The notes under the pieces: model-generated
What the model was told of the DNA's origin: nothing
Database searches by the model: none
Seen by the model: the letters and a program-made list of their open reading frames with translations, nothing else
Part shown: positions 18,915 through 28,752 of the stretch, piece after piece
How the letters are laid out: each line of letters begins with the position of its first letter
Numbering within the stretch: position 1 is the first letter of the stretch
Source of the DNA: Paulinella micropora
Taxonomy: Eukaryota; Cercozoa; Imbricatea; Euglyphida
Direction: 5' to 3'
NCBI GenBank assembly: GCA_009731375.1
Contig: BJOX01000015.1
Span: 19,186-83,185, forward strand
DNA: 64,000 nt
Made by a program: the position numbers and the translations under genes

Positions 18915-19727
18915 ATGGATTACAAAGGGGGCAGGTCAAGTGGTATCTATTACATAAATAGTAAAAACAGAATAACAGGCACAGATAGCGACTTTACACA
19001 CGAAATAAACTTAAAATCACTGGACAATCCCACACATTGTAAAATACTTCATATTTATGTGCCGAAGTCGTATTACTCTGTGGCTTCACCATATAATACT
19101 TTTACTCTTAGCGAAGACGGGTATGAGGCTTTAATTACGATACCTGAGGGAAACTACACAATGAACAATCTAAAAAATAAGTTGTCGGAGGTGCTAACCG
19201 CAGACAGCCCAAATAATTATACTTATGTTGTATCCAGTAATAATACCAACATAGAACCAGAAGATGGCAAATTAACATTCAGTGTTTCAAATAACGGAGG
19301 TATTCAACCGCGGTTTATATTTGATGGTGATACCCGTATTCACGAAGTAATGGGGTTTGATAGAAATTCCACATATTTCTTTGCCAATGATTTCATTAAA
19401 TCGCCAAATGTAATTATTTTAACTGGTGAAAAGACTTTATACCTTCAATCGGACTTAGTTGGTGAAGGAGATAATCACGTGCTACAAGAAATATACACTG
19501 CCAACGAAATTCCTTTTGGTGCCGTTATATACGACGGAAGTGGGTCAGAGTATGGTAAGAAATTATCCTCCAGTTCAAATAATGTATTTAGGTTTTACTT
19601 GACGGACGAAAACGATCAGGCTATAAATCTTAATGGTTTGGGCATTGTAATGACTTTGTTGATTTACAGAGAGACTAATTATTTTAATTTATTTACATCC
19701 TTTTTCAATCTTTTGAAACAGAGATAA
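18915..19727 (+). CDS. Minor capsid (penton-type) protein, 270 aa
   Basis: The N-terminus GRSSGIYYINSKNRITGTDSDF with YVPKSYYSV and NTFTLSEDG..I.IPEGNY matches the pattern of single-jelly-roll minor capsid (penton) proteins of Polintons and polinton-like viruses, which occupy the five-fold vertices. The gene sits directly upstream of the major capsid gene, the usual arrangement. E2 carries a homologue (39838-40639), about 92% identical but frameshifted near residue 222. The start is fixed by the conserved M(D/E)YKGGRSSG. The family assignment rests on motif recall and context, not on a search. Confidence 0.8.
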   Translation: MDYKGGRSSGIYYINSKNRITGTDSDFTHEINLKSLDNPTHCKILHIYVPKSYYSVASPYNTFTLSEDGYEALITIPEGNYTMNNLKNKLSEVLTADSPNNYTYVVSSNNTNIEPEDGKLTFSVSNNGGIQPRFIFDGDTRIHEVMGFDRNSTYFFANDFIKSPNVIILTGEKTLYLQSDLVGEGDNHVLQEIYTANEIPFGAVIYDGSGSEYGKKLSSSSNNVFRFYLTDENDQAINLNGLGIVMTLLIYRETNYFNLFTSFFNLLKQR

Positions 19728-19747
19728 ATTAGTCCCTTAGGACAATT

Positions 19748-19767
19748 GTCGATAGCATGCTATCGAC
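19748..19767. terminator. Perfect 20-bp palindrome after the minor capsid gene
   Basis: GTCGATAGCATGCTATCGAC is its own reverse complement, 20 nt past the minor capsid stop and before the capsid leader. It could be a transcript-end hairpin or a protein-binding site. It is not present at the E2 equivalent. Confidence 0.5.
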
Positions 19768-19774
19768 TAAATTA

Positions 19775-19857
19775 ATTATTTTAGAATTATTTTTTTTTCT
19801 ATAAATATATTCTGGTGAATTAGTTAATTTCACAACTGCCAAAAGCAAAAAAACAAA
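19775..19857 (+). promoter_or_regulatory. Conserved leader/promoter of the major capsid gene
   Basis: Over 50 bp here match E2 40662-40720 almost base for base, although intergenic sequence elsewhere is not conserved. It contains TTCTATAAATATATTCTGG, which includes a TATA-like TCTATAAATA. TCTA within AT-rich sequence is a known promoter core in the Mavirus/CroV system; the parallel is suggestive only. Confidence 0.55.
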
Positions 19858-21408
19858 ATGCCAACTCAACACGGCGGAGAATTAGACTTCAGTAAGACTG
19901 ATTATATCAGCGGTTCGTATCGCCTTAACAAACTTACTCCTCGCGAAGGAGCAGGAAATGTTGTTGTTACTTCAGCGGGCGGTCAGGAAAGCACATTCGA
20001 CCTTATCAGTCGCCCATTTAACTTGGCAAAGTCGGTGCTGAGTTTCACTTACGCCCCAGGTGCTTCAGGAGTTGTAGATAGACACAATCGTATTTTTATG
20101 GATTGTTTGAGTATGATTAGACAGATTCAACTTCAAACCCGTAGTGGTGTTTATTTGTGTGATTTGAATAATGTTGGAACTATTACGAAAATGATTTGGA
20201 AGCCTGAGACTTCATTGAAGGACTTTTTGGCACTTGAGAACCATGGAGCAGGTGTTGGTGTCGGGTGTATGCTTCAAAAGTGTAATGCTGATGGACGTGC
20301 TACAACAGCCTTTACTGCTAACGTGTATGCTGGACAACAGGCAAGTGCTGCGACTGTAGCGGGTAGTATTGATACCGATGCTCACCTTCGCGCAACATTG
20401 AATGTTTATGGCAATGCTATTGCTGGGGCTATCGCTCCTCCATCACTTAATGCTCGAAGACATGATGATACTTTGCTGACAACTGGAGCGGGTGCTTTGT
20501 CTGCTGTGAATGTTTCATACACTGAGGCAAAGTATCTTGAGGGAGGTATTGGTGGTGCTAACACAGACCCACTTATTTATGTGAAGATTCCATTGTCTAT
20601 GATTTACAATACTATTTTCGCACTTGATAAGACTATTATGTTTCCTGAAATTCTGACCATGAGAATTGTTTGGGCGGCTAGTAACAGAACTGTTTATCAT
20701 GTTGGTGGTGTTGATGCTAATACAGGTCTTGCTACCACTATTAACACAGCAAATCAAGGTTCTTTTCCTTGCACAACTAATTCACAGGTATCAAACTTAA
20801 ACTTGTTTCTAGCGGTTGAAACAAACCCTGATGTTATCCAGTCTATTCAACAAAAAGTGAGTAGTGCCGAAGGTATGTCTTTCACAATTGACTACCCATA
20901 CTCATACAAAAACACAATTCAGGCATCTACAAGTCAAAACATTATTATGAGGTTTGATAGAGGACACGGACGGAGAATTAAGAAAATTTACCATTCAGCA
21001 TTTAATAATGAAGAAACAAAGAATACCGCGTATGATAACGATAATAGGAATGGTTCAAAGATTACTTCCTTCTATACTACCCTTGACGGGTCTAGGCTTC
21101 AAGAATTTAATATCGGCACCGCAAATACGACCCTTGAAGATTACATGTATCTAAAAAATAAGATTGAAGGTAGTGCTTTGGTAAATAGCAATGTCTATCA
21201 ATACAACTGGTTCTGGGTGGATACATTTGACAACACTCGCCCGCTTTGGAGTAAAGACCAGAATGAAATTAGTGGGCTTGACCTTTCTCAAGAGAGACGC
21301 TGGGAGATGATGGCTACTACTCCAGGTGTTAATGGGCTCAATCATTACACTCTTGCTATCACTCAGCGAGAGGTTCAAGTGAAGGCAAATATTATTACAA
21401 TTAGTTAA
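19858..21408 (+). CDS. Major capsid protein (double jelly-roll), 516 aa
   Basis: The length, the position between minor capsid and downstream virion genes, and the sequence pattern (N-terminal SASYRLNKL-type region, FDLISRPFNLA, DKTIMFPEILTMRIVW, VETNPDVIQSIQQK, NHYT(L/V)AITQREVQVKANIITIS end) fit the Polinton/PLV double jelly-roll capsid protein that builds the icosahedral shell. The E2 copy is intact (496 aa, roughly 60% identical), with most differences in putative surface loops around residues 150-230. The start is immediately after a conserved leader. Assignment is from family pattern and context, with no search run. Confidence 0.88.
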   Translation: MPTQHGGELDFSKTDYISGSYRLNKLTPREGAGNVVVTSAGGQESTFDLISRPFNLAKSVLSFTYAPGASGVVDRHNRIFMDCLSMIRQIQLQTRSGVYLCDLNNVGTITKMIWKPETSLKDFLALENHGAGVGVGCMLQKCNADGRATTAFTANVYAGQQASAATVAGSIDTDAHLRATLNVYGNAIAGAIAPPSLNARRHDDTLLTTGAGALSAVNVSYTEAKYLEGGIGGANTDPLIYVKIPLSMIYNTIFALDKTIMFPEILTMRIVWAASNRTVYHVGGVDANTGLATTINTANQGSFPCTTNSQVSNLNLFLAVETNPDVIQSIQQKVSSAEGMSFTIDYPYSYKNTIQASTSQNIIMRFDRGHGRRIKKIYHSAFNNEETKNTAYDNDNRNGSKITSFYTTLDGSRLQEFNIGTANTTLEDYMYLKNKIEGSALVNSNVYQYNWFWVDTFDNTRPLWSKDQNEISGLDLSQERRWEMMATTPGVNGLNHYTLAITQREVQVKANIITIS

Positions 21409-21459
21409 GAAGTAATTATTAATTTTTGATAGTTAATTTTTTTTTGTTTATATATAGAG

Positions 21460-22139
21460 ATGTCCCACCAGAGAAATTTAATCGCACAAAATCCTGACGG
21501 AGAATTTATAAATGTCAGTGTTGGATACGATGGTAATATTGAAACAAATAATTCAAAAACCGCTTTTGGTGAAGCAGTAGTAGGTCAATTAACACCAGTA
21601 TTACAAGAAATCTTTCCATATACCATTAATACTAGGATATGGACAAAAACAGAAACAAAATCGTCTGTGTCATTTTTGAATAATATGGCTGAATTGAAAA
21701 CAACTGCTAATGCTACGGCAGATGCTGGATTAGTAAGTAAAAGGAGAATAAAATATAGAACTGGAATGGGTGTCCTAGCCCGATTTACTGCTCTATGGAC
21801 AACGGATGATACAAAAGATTACTATTCATTTATTGGAATAGGAAATGATCTCGTTGATGGATTTTATTTTTACAAAAATCAAGCAGGAATGAATATCGCG
21901 CATCTTAAAGGAGGTGTTGCAGTTTATATTGACCAAGAAGACTGGGACGACCCATGCGATGGGAATTTCGCTATGCCGAACTTAGACTGGAGCAAAGGAA
22001 ATGAATTTCAAATTCAATTTCAGTATCTTGGGTTTGGTGCTATTAAGTTTTCAATTGAAAATCCAATAACAGGATTATTTCAATTAGTTCATATGATTGA
22101 GTATGCGAATGCTAATACTGGGGTAAGCCTGCGAAATAC
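21460..22139 (+). CDS. Post-capsid virion-type protein, 5' part (truncated by gap)
   Basis: The start MSHQRNL(I/V)AQNPDG(E/D)F is shared with E2 42307. The 226 visible residues align with the E2 homologue, including SKGN.FQI..QYLGFG.I.F.IENP.TG.FQLVH. The regular beta pattern suggests a lectin-like or spike/decoration protein. The position straight after the major capsid gene supports a virion role, but the family is not recognised. The rest of the gene is lost in the 900-N gap; by comparison with E2 about 190 residues are missing. Confidence 0.7.
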
Positions 22140-23039
22140 NNNNNNNNNNNNNNNNNNNNNNNNNNNNNNNNNNNNNNNNNNNNNNNNNNNNNNNNNNNNN
22201 NNNNNNNNNNNNNNNNNNNNNNNNNNNNNNNNNNNNNNNNNNNNNNNNNNNNNNNNNNNNNNNNNNNNNNNNNNNNNNNNNNNNNNNNNNNNNNNNNNNN
22301 NNNNNNNNNNNNNNNNNNNNNNNNNNNNNNNNNNNNNNNNNNNNNNNNNNNNNNNNNNNNNNNNNNNNNNNNNNNNNNNNNNNNNNNNNNNNNNNNNNNN
22401 NNNNNNNNNNNNNNNNNNNNNNNNNNNNNNNNNNNNNNNNNNNNNNNNNNNNNNNNNNNNNNNNNNNNNNNNNNNNNNNNNNNNNNNNNNNNNNNNNNNN
22501 NNNNNNNNNNNNNNNNNNNNNNNNNNNNNNNNNNNNNNNNNNNNNNNNNNNNNNNNNNNNNNNNNNNNNNNNNNNNNNNNNNNNNNNNNNNNNNNNNNNN
22601 NNNNNNNNNNNNNNNNNNNNNNNNNNNNNNNNNNNNNNNNNNNNNNNNNNNNNNNNNNNNNNNNNNNNNNNNNNNNNNNNNNNNNNNNNNNNNNNNNNNN
22701 NNNNNNNNNNNNNNNNNNNNNNNNNNNNNNNNNNNNNNNNNNNNNNNNNNNNNNNNNNNNNNNNNNNNNNNNNNNNNNNNNNNNNNNNNNNNNNNNNNNN
22801 NNNNNNNNNNNNNNNNNNNNNNNNNNNNNNNNNNNNNNNNNNNNNNNNNNNNNNNNNNNNNNNNNNNNNNNNNNNNNNNNNNNNNNNNNNNNNNNNNNNN
22901 NNNNNNNNNNNNNNNNNNNNNNNNNNNNNNNNNNNNNNNNNNNNNNNNNNNNNNNNNNNNNNNNNNNNNNNNNNNNNNNNNNNNNNNNNNNNNNNNNNNN
23001 NNNNNNNNNNNNNNNNNNNNNNNNNNNNNNNNNNNNNNN
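22140..23039. other. Assembly gap, 900 N
   Basis: By synteny with E2 (about 42980-44375), the gap should hold the 3' end of the post-capsid gene, a 141-aa Cys-rich gene (-), and the 3' part of the ExoX-C-like gene (-). The E2 stretch is longer than 900 bp, so the N count is probably a placeholder. Confidence 0.9.
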
Positions 23040-23157
23040 CAATAGCCTTTATTTGGTCTTGAATTACCTTTTGAATATCTTTCAATGTGAATGTTTCATT
23101 TTTGGTTTCAAGCGAAAGTTTTTCAAACTTCTCGCATAGTCTGGTGAGGGCGGACAT
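23040..23157 (-). CDS. ExoX-C-like small protein, 5' part (truncated by gap)
   Basis: The visible N-terminus (39 residues, MSALTRLCEKFEKLSLE...) aligns with E2 44206-44493 (MTTLTRLSEKFGRLSIE...), and the two are alike over their common length. The remainder, which in E2 carries the FGKYEGKKI domain, is hidden in the N gap. It is divergent from nothing on its left because of the gap. Its upstream region contains TCTATATATACC, like the E2 copy (TCTATATAGACC), suggesting a shared promoter. Confidence 0.65.
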
Positions 23158-23228
23158 TGGTATATATAGACTGATAAAAATTTATTGAAAAAAATTAATT
23201 AATTATGGCAAACTTTCAATATGCCTTT

Positions 23229-26200
23229 TTAAAATCCGTAAGGCAGTGTAGAGATGTGATTATCTTTAATCGGCTGTATTACTCTTTTTGTGTAAGTAAA
23301 GGAGAATATCTTTTTCAAATGTTCGGAGGTAATCGTTTTGTCTTTTTTGTTCCTCGTAATTTTGCTGTGGTTGTGTATTGCTACATTTCCATTCTCAGCC
23401 ACATTCTTTGCTATGTGCTTTTCTCCTTCTGTCTCCAATAATGCTTCTAATTCCTCATATGCTTTCTTTGATAGTTCTTCGTCCTTTATTCCCAGACCAT
23501 TGCTTATCACACTAAACATATTTACCAAGTTCAGTTTCCTGCAGGTGTCGTAGTTCATAGAAAAGCCTTTCAGTTTCATTTTTGTTGTGCCGTCGTTTAG
23601 TATGTAGCCGTAGGACTTTGGCCCCGAGCCCACAAATGTAGTTATCCTTCTGCTTACTTTTGTCTTTTTGTCTATTAGTTCGTCTGTCCATTGTCCCAAT
23701 AAGTCCCCTGTCTGTATTGTTGTCTGTCCTTGTTTTTCATCAACTGAATATATTATGCTGTCTGTGTCGTGATATAATACCCTATCTCCCAATCTATCCA
23801 TCATATCATACAATCTCATTTGTGCGTGTGCTGTTGTGAATAAAGCCACACATATGTTTGTGTTGTAAGGGTCTGACACTTTTTCGGCGTGTAGATTGTA
23901 GGATAGTTCAAGGCATTCTTTATTTATCATATTGATTGAGATTTCGTTTATGTCTTTGTCATTTAGTATTTTGTATAATTCTGCCTCACTCCTGACTATT
24001 GTCGTCTGTGTCTTGTTGCTTTGTTGTCCAAACTTTCCCCACAGAGAATTCAGACATAGTTTTGCGACAGCCCTCCTTCCTTCATTCTTTTCTATTTTGC
24101 TTTTGTCCAACTTAATACCCATCTTTTCCTCATAGTCTTTTATGTAATTGTCTTTTTGTTCCTCTGTTTCCACATTTGACGGGTAGCCACTTGCCTCTTG
24201 CTTTACTTGTAGAAAGGTTTTTATGTAGTCTTTGAATAGTGTTGTTGTCTGTTGTTCCCAGTGCCACACCTCATAAACTTTAATGATATTATAACCTTTT
24301 TCCATTGCTTTATAAATGAGTGGTGTTGCCCAAGTGCCTGCTAATACCCTCTCTGTGTCGTCGTGCTCGCATTTGTCTTGTAGGTTTTCCTTTCCACACT
24401 TATTGCATAAATAATACATCATCTTTCCTCTATCTTGACAGGGTAGGACTGGGTGAATTAGTCCCCTTGGCGGTAGCATTTTAACTTTGGCTAATCCAAA
24501 TGCTGTCTTTTGCTTTATCATTTGTAATGCTTGTGTATTTTTGATTACTTTATGATGTCCGAGAGGGTAGGGGTCATAAAACATAACAGACGGATAGAGG
24601 GAGCATATGTCTATGTATTTGGCGTATTGTTGTTCATTCATAGCCCTCCAATATAAAGATAGAGCATTTGTCCTTCCCCCAAACATTGCGTGTCGTGGGT
24701 TGATTGTCTCTTGCTCCATTAATGTCTCTTCTATGTTCCTTTTGAATTCCTGCCTTACTCGTATTCTGTTCCACTTACAACCCCATATTGTTATTAAATT
24801 ATTCACTTCCTCGTGTTGCTTTATTAAAGTTTCCCGTCGTTTTGTTTCCTTGTATAATTGTCCAAATGTCTTATTAACAGATTGCTCTTTATTCATTTGA
24901 TTGCCGTCATAACACTCAGGACACCCGTGCCAGTAGCACCCATGAAACTCATATGCTGTTTTTGTCTGTGGGTCATATCCGTCTAAGTATGCCTTACCTC
25001 CGCCTTTTAAATGTATCATTTTTTCTTTTCCATTTAATCCGTGATGTATGGTTGTATTGTCTTTCTTCTCTCGGTATGATAGCCACTCCACACACATACG
25101 GCTCGTTTTCGCTTTGTCTGTTCTGTGTGTTGGTATGACTGCTATGCTATCTGTCGGCATATAGATTGCTTTATATAACGCCATACAGGTAGATGCGATA
25201 GTTGTGTATTGGAATGGGTCTATGCCAAATTCTAGAAAGCTCTCTCTAAATTTCATACACCCCCTTCTCAATATATCCACATCACTATGACAATATGCTT
25301 CCATTTCTTTTTTAAAATCAAACACTTTGTCCTTTTGTTCTTCATACCATTTCAGAAATTCTTGTCGTTTATGTTTTGAAAATGTGTTGTAGCCGTAATA
25401 GTCCTTATCTGGTATTGCCCCTACATAATTTTGATTTGCCTCAGTATTGAAGAAATGTGGGAAAAATCCTTTCTTTAATTCATCTAAACCAAAAGTCTCA
25501 GGGAAATCGGACAGGGGCATAGTTAGGAAAGATAGACTATCAATAAATCTAATCTTGCCTACAGCCATCATCATAATCTTACCCCCTTGATATATGACAA
25601 ATGGTGAAATGCCTTTTTCAATCAACCACTTAAGCACAAACTGACAATCATAACCCCTCGCATTATGTGCTATGAATGTGAAGTCCTTGTGTTGATTGCC
25701 AAATGCCCAATTACAAAACTCTTCTATGCTTTTGTGTATCATGGGTGTGCTGTCTGTGAAATACTGGCTCTCTGAATGGTTAATGATATGTGTGCCTGTC
25801 TCTTGTGTTGCCTCAAAGTCAAAGAACACATATTTATCAGAGGGCTTATGTATTTCTTTTTGTTTCATATTACACCTATGCTCAAATGGTTGGAGGATTT
25901 TACAATTTTTACATTTGTCATAACCACACTTATGTTCGCCTGTGAATGTCTTAGAGCAGTTAAGGCATTTCTTTTTGTTGTCGCATGTGGTGGCTCTGTG
26001 ATTGTTGAAGCATTCATCATTTGGAAATTTACGATTACATTTTTCGCATTGTTTCCATTTTGTTATGTTGTTATACCCCTTACATCCATCCGTAAGGCAT
26101 ATATTACATTTCGCCACACAGGAATGATTATGCTCATAACCCTTCATACACTGCTCGCAAAAGTTTCGTTTTGATAGGAATGCCTTCATGCTAACTATGG

Positions 26201-27206
26201 TGTCGTAATGATTTTTGGTTTTGAGTATGTATATGTGTTTGTATGGTTGCTCCTTTTCATCTTTCAATTCGGTTTTATATATTATCTTGTCTGGATGTTC
26301 AACAATTACTATGTTGTATTTTATATGACTAGCAAACACATTTACCTCAGAAAGACCACATAAATCTTTTATGACACCGGCCTCCTCATGTAATGTATTT
26401 GCCAGTTCGTCCTGTATCCTGCGACCCTTCCTTATTTGTTCGTATTTGTTGTGTTTCTCTATCTTGGCAGTTGCCACAACGATAGCCCTTGCAAGACATA
26501 TGTTGTCGTCATTGTTTATTTGTATCACTCCTTTCTTTTTGTAAATGTCCTCCTGTGTTATTGCTTTCAATCTAGCCCCTCCCTCTGGCATCCTTACTCC
26601 CATAAAATTGAAATCAATCAACTCCATAGTTGCTCCTTCTTTGTCCATCCACACTTCGTCGTTTGATTGTAAAATTTTTGTAAGTCTTTCTAATATGTCT
26701 TGTAAGTCAAAGTCTTTTACTTTTACAAGAGAATTTCTTGTTTGAACATTCCACGATTCAGGAATAGCCGATATCCTTACTTGTATTTTGTCGTTTGAAT
26801 TATATAAAGACTTAAAATCATCCACGATTGAACCTATCATTTTTATGATATCTTCCAACGAAAACTTTTTAATCTTTTGAGAAAAGTTTTTATTGATTTT
26901 TACATTATACAATGACTGCCCCACTGGTAAATCGTGTTTCATGTCTTGTCGTATTAATTTATATCCATTGAAGTCAATGACATTTGGTTCTTCCCTTTTC
27001 CTCTCTTTTATTTCCCTTTGTTTTCTGTCTGGCATTACATAATGCTCAGGGTTTGGTAGTGTCCCTCTTGGTGTTGTTATATCATAAAACCTCTTGCCGT
27101 TTGGTTTTTTTACATAGAGTTTGTTTTGCCGTATTTGGTATTGTATGCCCTGTTCTGTGAGTTTGTCAAGGCTCCAAGTTTGCCCCCCGTAGTCTATGCT
27201 TGACAT
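23229..27206 (-). CDS. Protein-primed DNA polymerase B, 1325 aa
   Basis: Replicative family B polymerase that copies the element from its TIRs using a protein primer. N-terminal region: OTU-like patch NDDNICLARAIV (residues 232-243) typical of Polinton polymerases, and a Cys/His-rich zinc-finger-like zone (350-446). Exonuclease: ExoI FFDFEAT (461-467), ExoII IAHNARGYDCQF (512-523), ExoIII YCHSDVDI (638-645). A Polinton-type FHGCYWHGC element is at 754-762. Polymerase: motif A DICSLYP (866-872), motif B KLCLNSLWGKFG (1049-1060), motif C YHDTDS (1145-1150). All catalytic residues are present, so it looks functional. Length fits the family. Transcription runs toward the gap, as in E2. Confidence 0.96.
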   Translation of the reverse strand: MSSIDYGGQTWSLDKLTEQGIQYQIRQNKLYVKKPNGKRFYDITTPRGTLPNPEHYVMPDRKQREIKERKREEPNVIDFNGYKLIRQDMKHDLPVGQSLYNVKINKNFSQKIKKFSLEDIIKMIGSIVDDFKSLYNSNDKIQVRISAIPESWNVQTRNSLVKVKDFDLQDILERLTKILQSNDEVWMDKEGATMELIDFNFMGVRMPEGGARLKAITQEDIYKKKGVIQINNDDNICLARAIVVATAKIEKHNKYEQIRKGRRIQDELANTLHEEAGVIKDLCGLSEVNVFASHIKYNIVIVEHPDKIIYKTELKDEKEQPYKHIYILKTKNHYDTIVSMKAFLSKRNFCEQCMKGYEHNHSCVAKCNICLTDGCKGYNNITKWKQCEKCNRKFPNDECFNNHRATTCDNKKKCLNCSKTFTGEHKCGYDKCKNCKILQPFEHRCNMKQKEIHKPSDKYVFFDFEATQETGTHIINHSESQYFTDSTPMIHKSIEEFCNWAFGNQHKDFTFIAHNARGYDCQFVLKWLIEKGISPFVIYQGGKIMMMAVGKIRFIDSLSFLTMPLSDFPETFGLDELKKGFFPHFFNTEANQNYVGAIPDKDYYGYNTFSKHKRQEFLKWYEEQKDKVFDFKKEMEAYCHSDVDILRRGCMKFRESFLEFGIDPFQYTTIASTCMALYKAIYMPTDSIAVIPTHRTDKAKTSRMCVEWLSYREKKDNTTIHHGLNGKEKMIHLKGGGKAYLDGYDPQTKTAYEFHGCYWHGCPECYDGNQMNKEQSVNKTFGQLYKETKRRETLIKQHEEVNNLITIWGCKWNRIRVRQEFKRNIEETLMEQETINPRHAMFGGRTNALSLYWRAMNEQQYAKYIDICSLYPSVMFYDPYPLGHHKVIKNTQALQMIKQKTAFGLAKVKMLPPRGLIHPVLPCQDRGKMMYYLCNKCGKENLQDKCEHDDTERVLAGTWATPLIYKAMEKGYNIIKVYEVWHWEQQTTTLFKDYIKTFLQVKQEASGYPSNVETEEQKDNYIKDYEEKMGIKLDKSKIEKNEGRRAVAKLCLNSLWGKFGQQSNKTQTTIVRSEAELYKILNDKDINEISINMINKECLELSYNLHAEKVSDPYNTNICVALFTTAHAQMRLYDMMDRLGDRVLYHDTDSIIYSVDEKQGQTTIQTGDLLGQWTDELIDKKTKVSRRITTFVGSGPKSYGYILNDGTTKMKLKGFSMNYDTCRKLNLVNMFSVISNGLGIKDEELSKKAYEELEALLETEGEKHIAKNVAENGNVAIHNHSKITRNKKDKTITSEHLKKIFSFTYTKRVIQPIKDNHISTLPYGF

Positions 27207-27321
27207 GTTATATTAGGGTTTTGATTTTTCAAAAATAAAATAAATATATCTATATAGGTATATATATTTTATCTATATATAAATAGATATTATATCCTTA
27301 ATATAAAATTTATATCGTTTT
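27207..27321. other. AT-rich intergenic stretch
   Basis: A highly AT-rich 115 bp with overlapping TATA-like words (TATATATATT, TATCTATATATAAATA) between the polymerase start and the downstream end of the 78-aa gene. It probably contains the polymerase promoter. No conserved E2 counterpart is seen. Confidence 0.4.
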
Positions 27322-27558
27322 TCATAGGGCGATATTTAGTCCTTCAACTAGCCTCTGGAGTTGCTTCATCCTTGCGATGTCAACCTTCTCCTTTTCCCTT
27401 TTCTCCTTTGCTTTCTTCAATATAACCTCCTTGTTCTTGTTGTAGTATTCCTTAGCCCTCTGCTGTGCTTTCTCTTTGTTTTTTATATTATAAATTCTCA
27501 TTCGTTCTGAATTCCTTTGCCTGATTTCTTCGTCTGTAAATACTTTGGTTCTACCCAT
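27322..27558 (-). CDS. Small basic helical protein, 78 aa
   Basis: It starts at MGRTKVFTDEEIRQRNSERM; an upstream in-frame Met (27624) would add 22 hydrophobic residues that look like non-coding AT sequence. The product is Lys/Arg/Glu-rich and nearly all helical (KEKAQQRAKEYYNKNKEVILKKAKEKREKEK), similar in texture to basic DNA-binding region peptides. The family is not identified. It is the last gene before the right TIR. E2 has an unrelated zinc-finger gene in this slot, so this end position seems to carry variable cargo. Confidence 0.6.
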   Translation of the reverse strand: MGRTKVFTDEEIRQRNSERMRIYNIKNKEKAQQRAKEYYNKNKEVILKKAKEKREKEKVDIARMKQLQRLVEGLNIAL

Positions 27559-27638
27559 CGTGTGTTTTTGTTTTTGAATTTTCAAAACAATAATAGTATT
27601 TATATATATAATATAATTTTTCATTTCTTTAAATAATA

Positions 27639-27892
27639 TTTATTCTTTTATTTACAAACTTTCAATACAGAGCACATTTTTTTTTTGGAAAAAAGATAAG
27701 GGGGTTCAGGACACCGAGAAAGAATAAGAAAAGTGGGATAACGAAGCCTTGTATTAATAGTTTGTGAAAAAGTGCGATTTTCTAGTTTTGCTAGTTTTGG
27801 CTGATTAATAGGAGAGCGAAATATGGCGAAATGGGCTAAATTTATACATATAAATATAAAGATAAGTGTCCTATAGTGGTACCTATAGTAGT
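27639..27892 (-). repeat. E1 right terminal inverted repeat
   Basis: The reverse complement of 6585-6838, ending CCTATAGTAGT, followed immediately by the target duplication CATGTT. Confidence 0.95.
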
Positions 27893-27898
27893 CATGTT
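27893..27898. repeat. E1 target site duplication, right
   Basis: CATGTT, matching 6579-6584. Confidence 0.9.
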
Positions 27899-28429
27899 CT
27901 GATTTCTCATATAGTTTCTTATATTCTTGTCTACACGTACATCTTCTAGTGATTTCTCGTTACGTGTAAGTTTGTTATCACCACGGTTAATTGAATCAGA
28001 AATCAGAAATCAGAAAACAGTTTTTTTGTTTTTTTCTGTGCAAATTTCCCCGCCCCCCGCCCCACAGTCAACAAATTTGAGCCCAACGCAAAAAAATAAT
28101 TTTTGCGAAGGGTTCGGTGGCGGGTGGCACTTGGAACTTCGCGCTAACAGCCAAATGTGCACGACCAGCTCCCCAAAATCACCGGGTTAGCGGCCCAAAC
28201 CCCCTACAGCTGTCCTGGCAGGGAAAAAAAAACCTGCCGCCTTACCTACCTTATCAGTCTTACCTACCTTCTCCTACCGTGCCTACCATGAACGAAAGAT
28301 CTAACGAATTCAATCCACTCATCTCTACCTTATTGCTTCATTCTCGTTCCTACTCTCTTTCTGCTTAGTTACACCTGCTTCCACAGCTGCCACAGCTGCT
28401 ACTGCTGCTTGTGCTGGTTACTGCTGTTA
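27899..28429. other. Host sequence between the two elements
   Basis: About 530 bp. It contains three adjacent AATCAGA words near 27998-28018, G/C-rich stretches, and a 44-bp segment (28157-28200, from GTGCACGA to AGCGGCCCAAAC) that is closely matched at 51156-51198, so it is a dispersed host repeat. It ends in CTG/CTA-rich sequence into which E2 inserted. No gene is seen. Confidence 0.6.
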
Positions 28430-28435
28430 CTCTGC
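28430..28435. repeat. E2 target site duplication, left
   Basis: CTCTGC, identical to 49504-49509. Confidence 0.9.
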
Positions 28436-28583
28436 AGTAGTATTGGGTGCCACTTTAAGACAGATCTTCAGTGCAGTTTCTCTACAGAAACCACACTAAG
28501 AGCAGTTATTCATTATTTCGTCTTCCTATTTGTTATAAATACAGACAAAAGAAAGAAAAACGGCTACCTTTAAATAATTATTA
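28436..28583 (+). repeat. E2 left terminal inverted repeat
   Basis: 148 bp matching the reverse complement of 49352-49503. Differences: a few substitutions, a 4-bp indel in GACA repeats, and a 5-nt loop (28532-28536) that is in the same orientation in both TIRs instead of inverted. Confidence 0.93.
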
Positions 28584-28752
28584 AATTACATTTTTGAAGT
28601 TTTTTCCAGTTCGACCACCTACCACCCAAACAAGTATGGTAGATAAAATTCATTTGAAATGAAGAGGGCTTTTGCATATTTTTTTTTTAAATTGAATGTG
28701 CACTAGTTTATACTCCCATACACAAAAGGAGTTAGTGGTCATGACCACTCTT

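Larger units (their letters stand above)
6585..27892. mobile_element. Polinton/Maverick-type element 1 (E1), complete
   Basis: A 21.3-kb element bounded by 254-bp TIRs that start ACTACTATAGGTACCAC and flanked by a perfect 6-bp target duplication CATGTT (6579-6584 and 27893-27898). It encodes retroviral-type integrase, protein-primed polymerase B, FtsK/HerA-type packaging ATPase, adenain-like protease, and major and minor capsid proteins, which together define Polintons. It also carries a phage-like fibre and several small genes. Defects seen: one TGA in integrase, one TAA between the basic and protease parts, and a 900-N gap. Composition is AT-rich compared with much of the host flank. Confidence 0.95.

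Noticed and set aside
22084-23157. Open frames running through the 900-N gap
   Set aside because: Undetermined bases cannot support coding; only the parts outside the gap are annotated.
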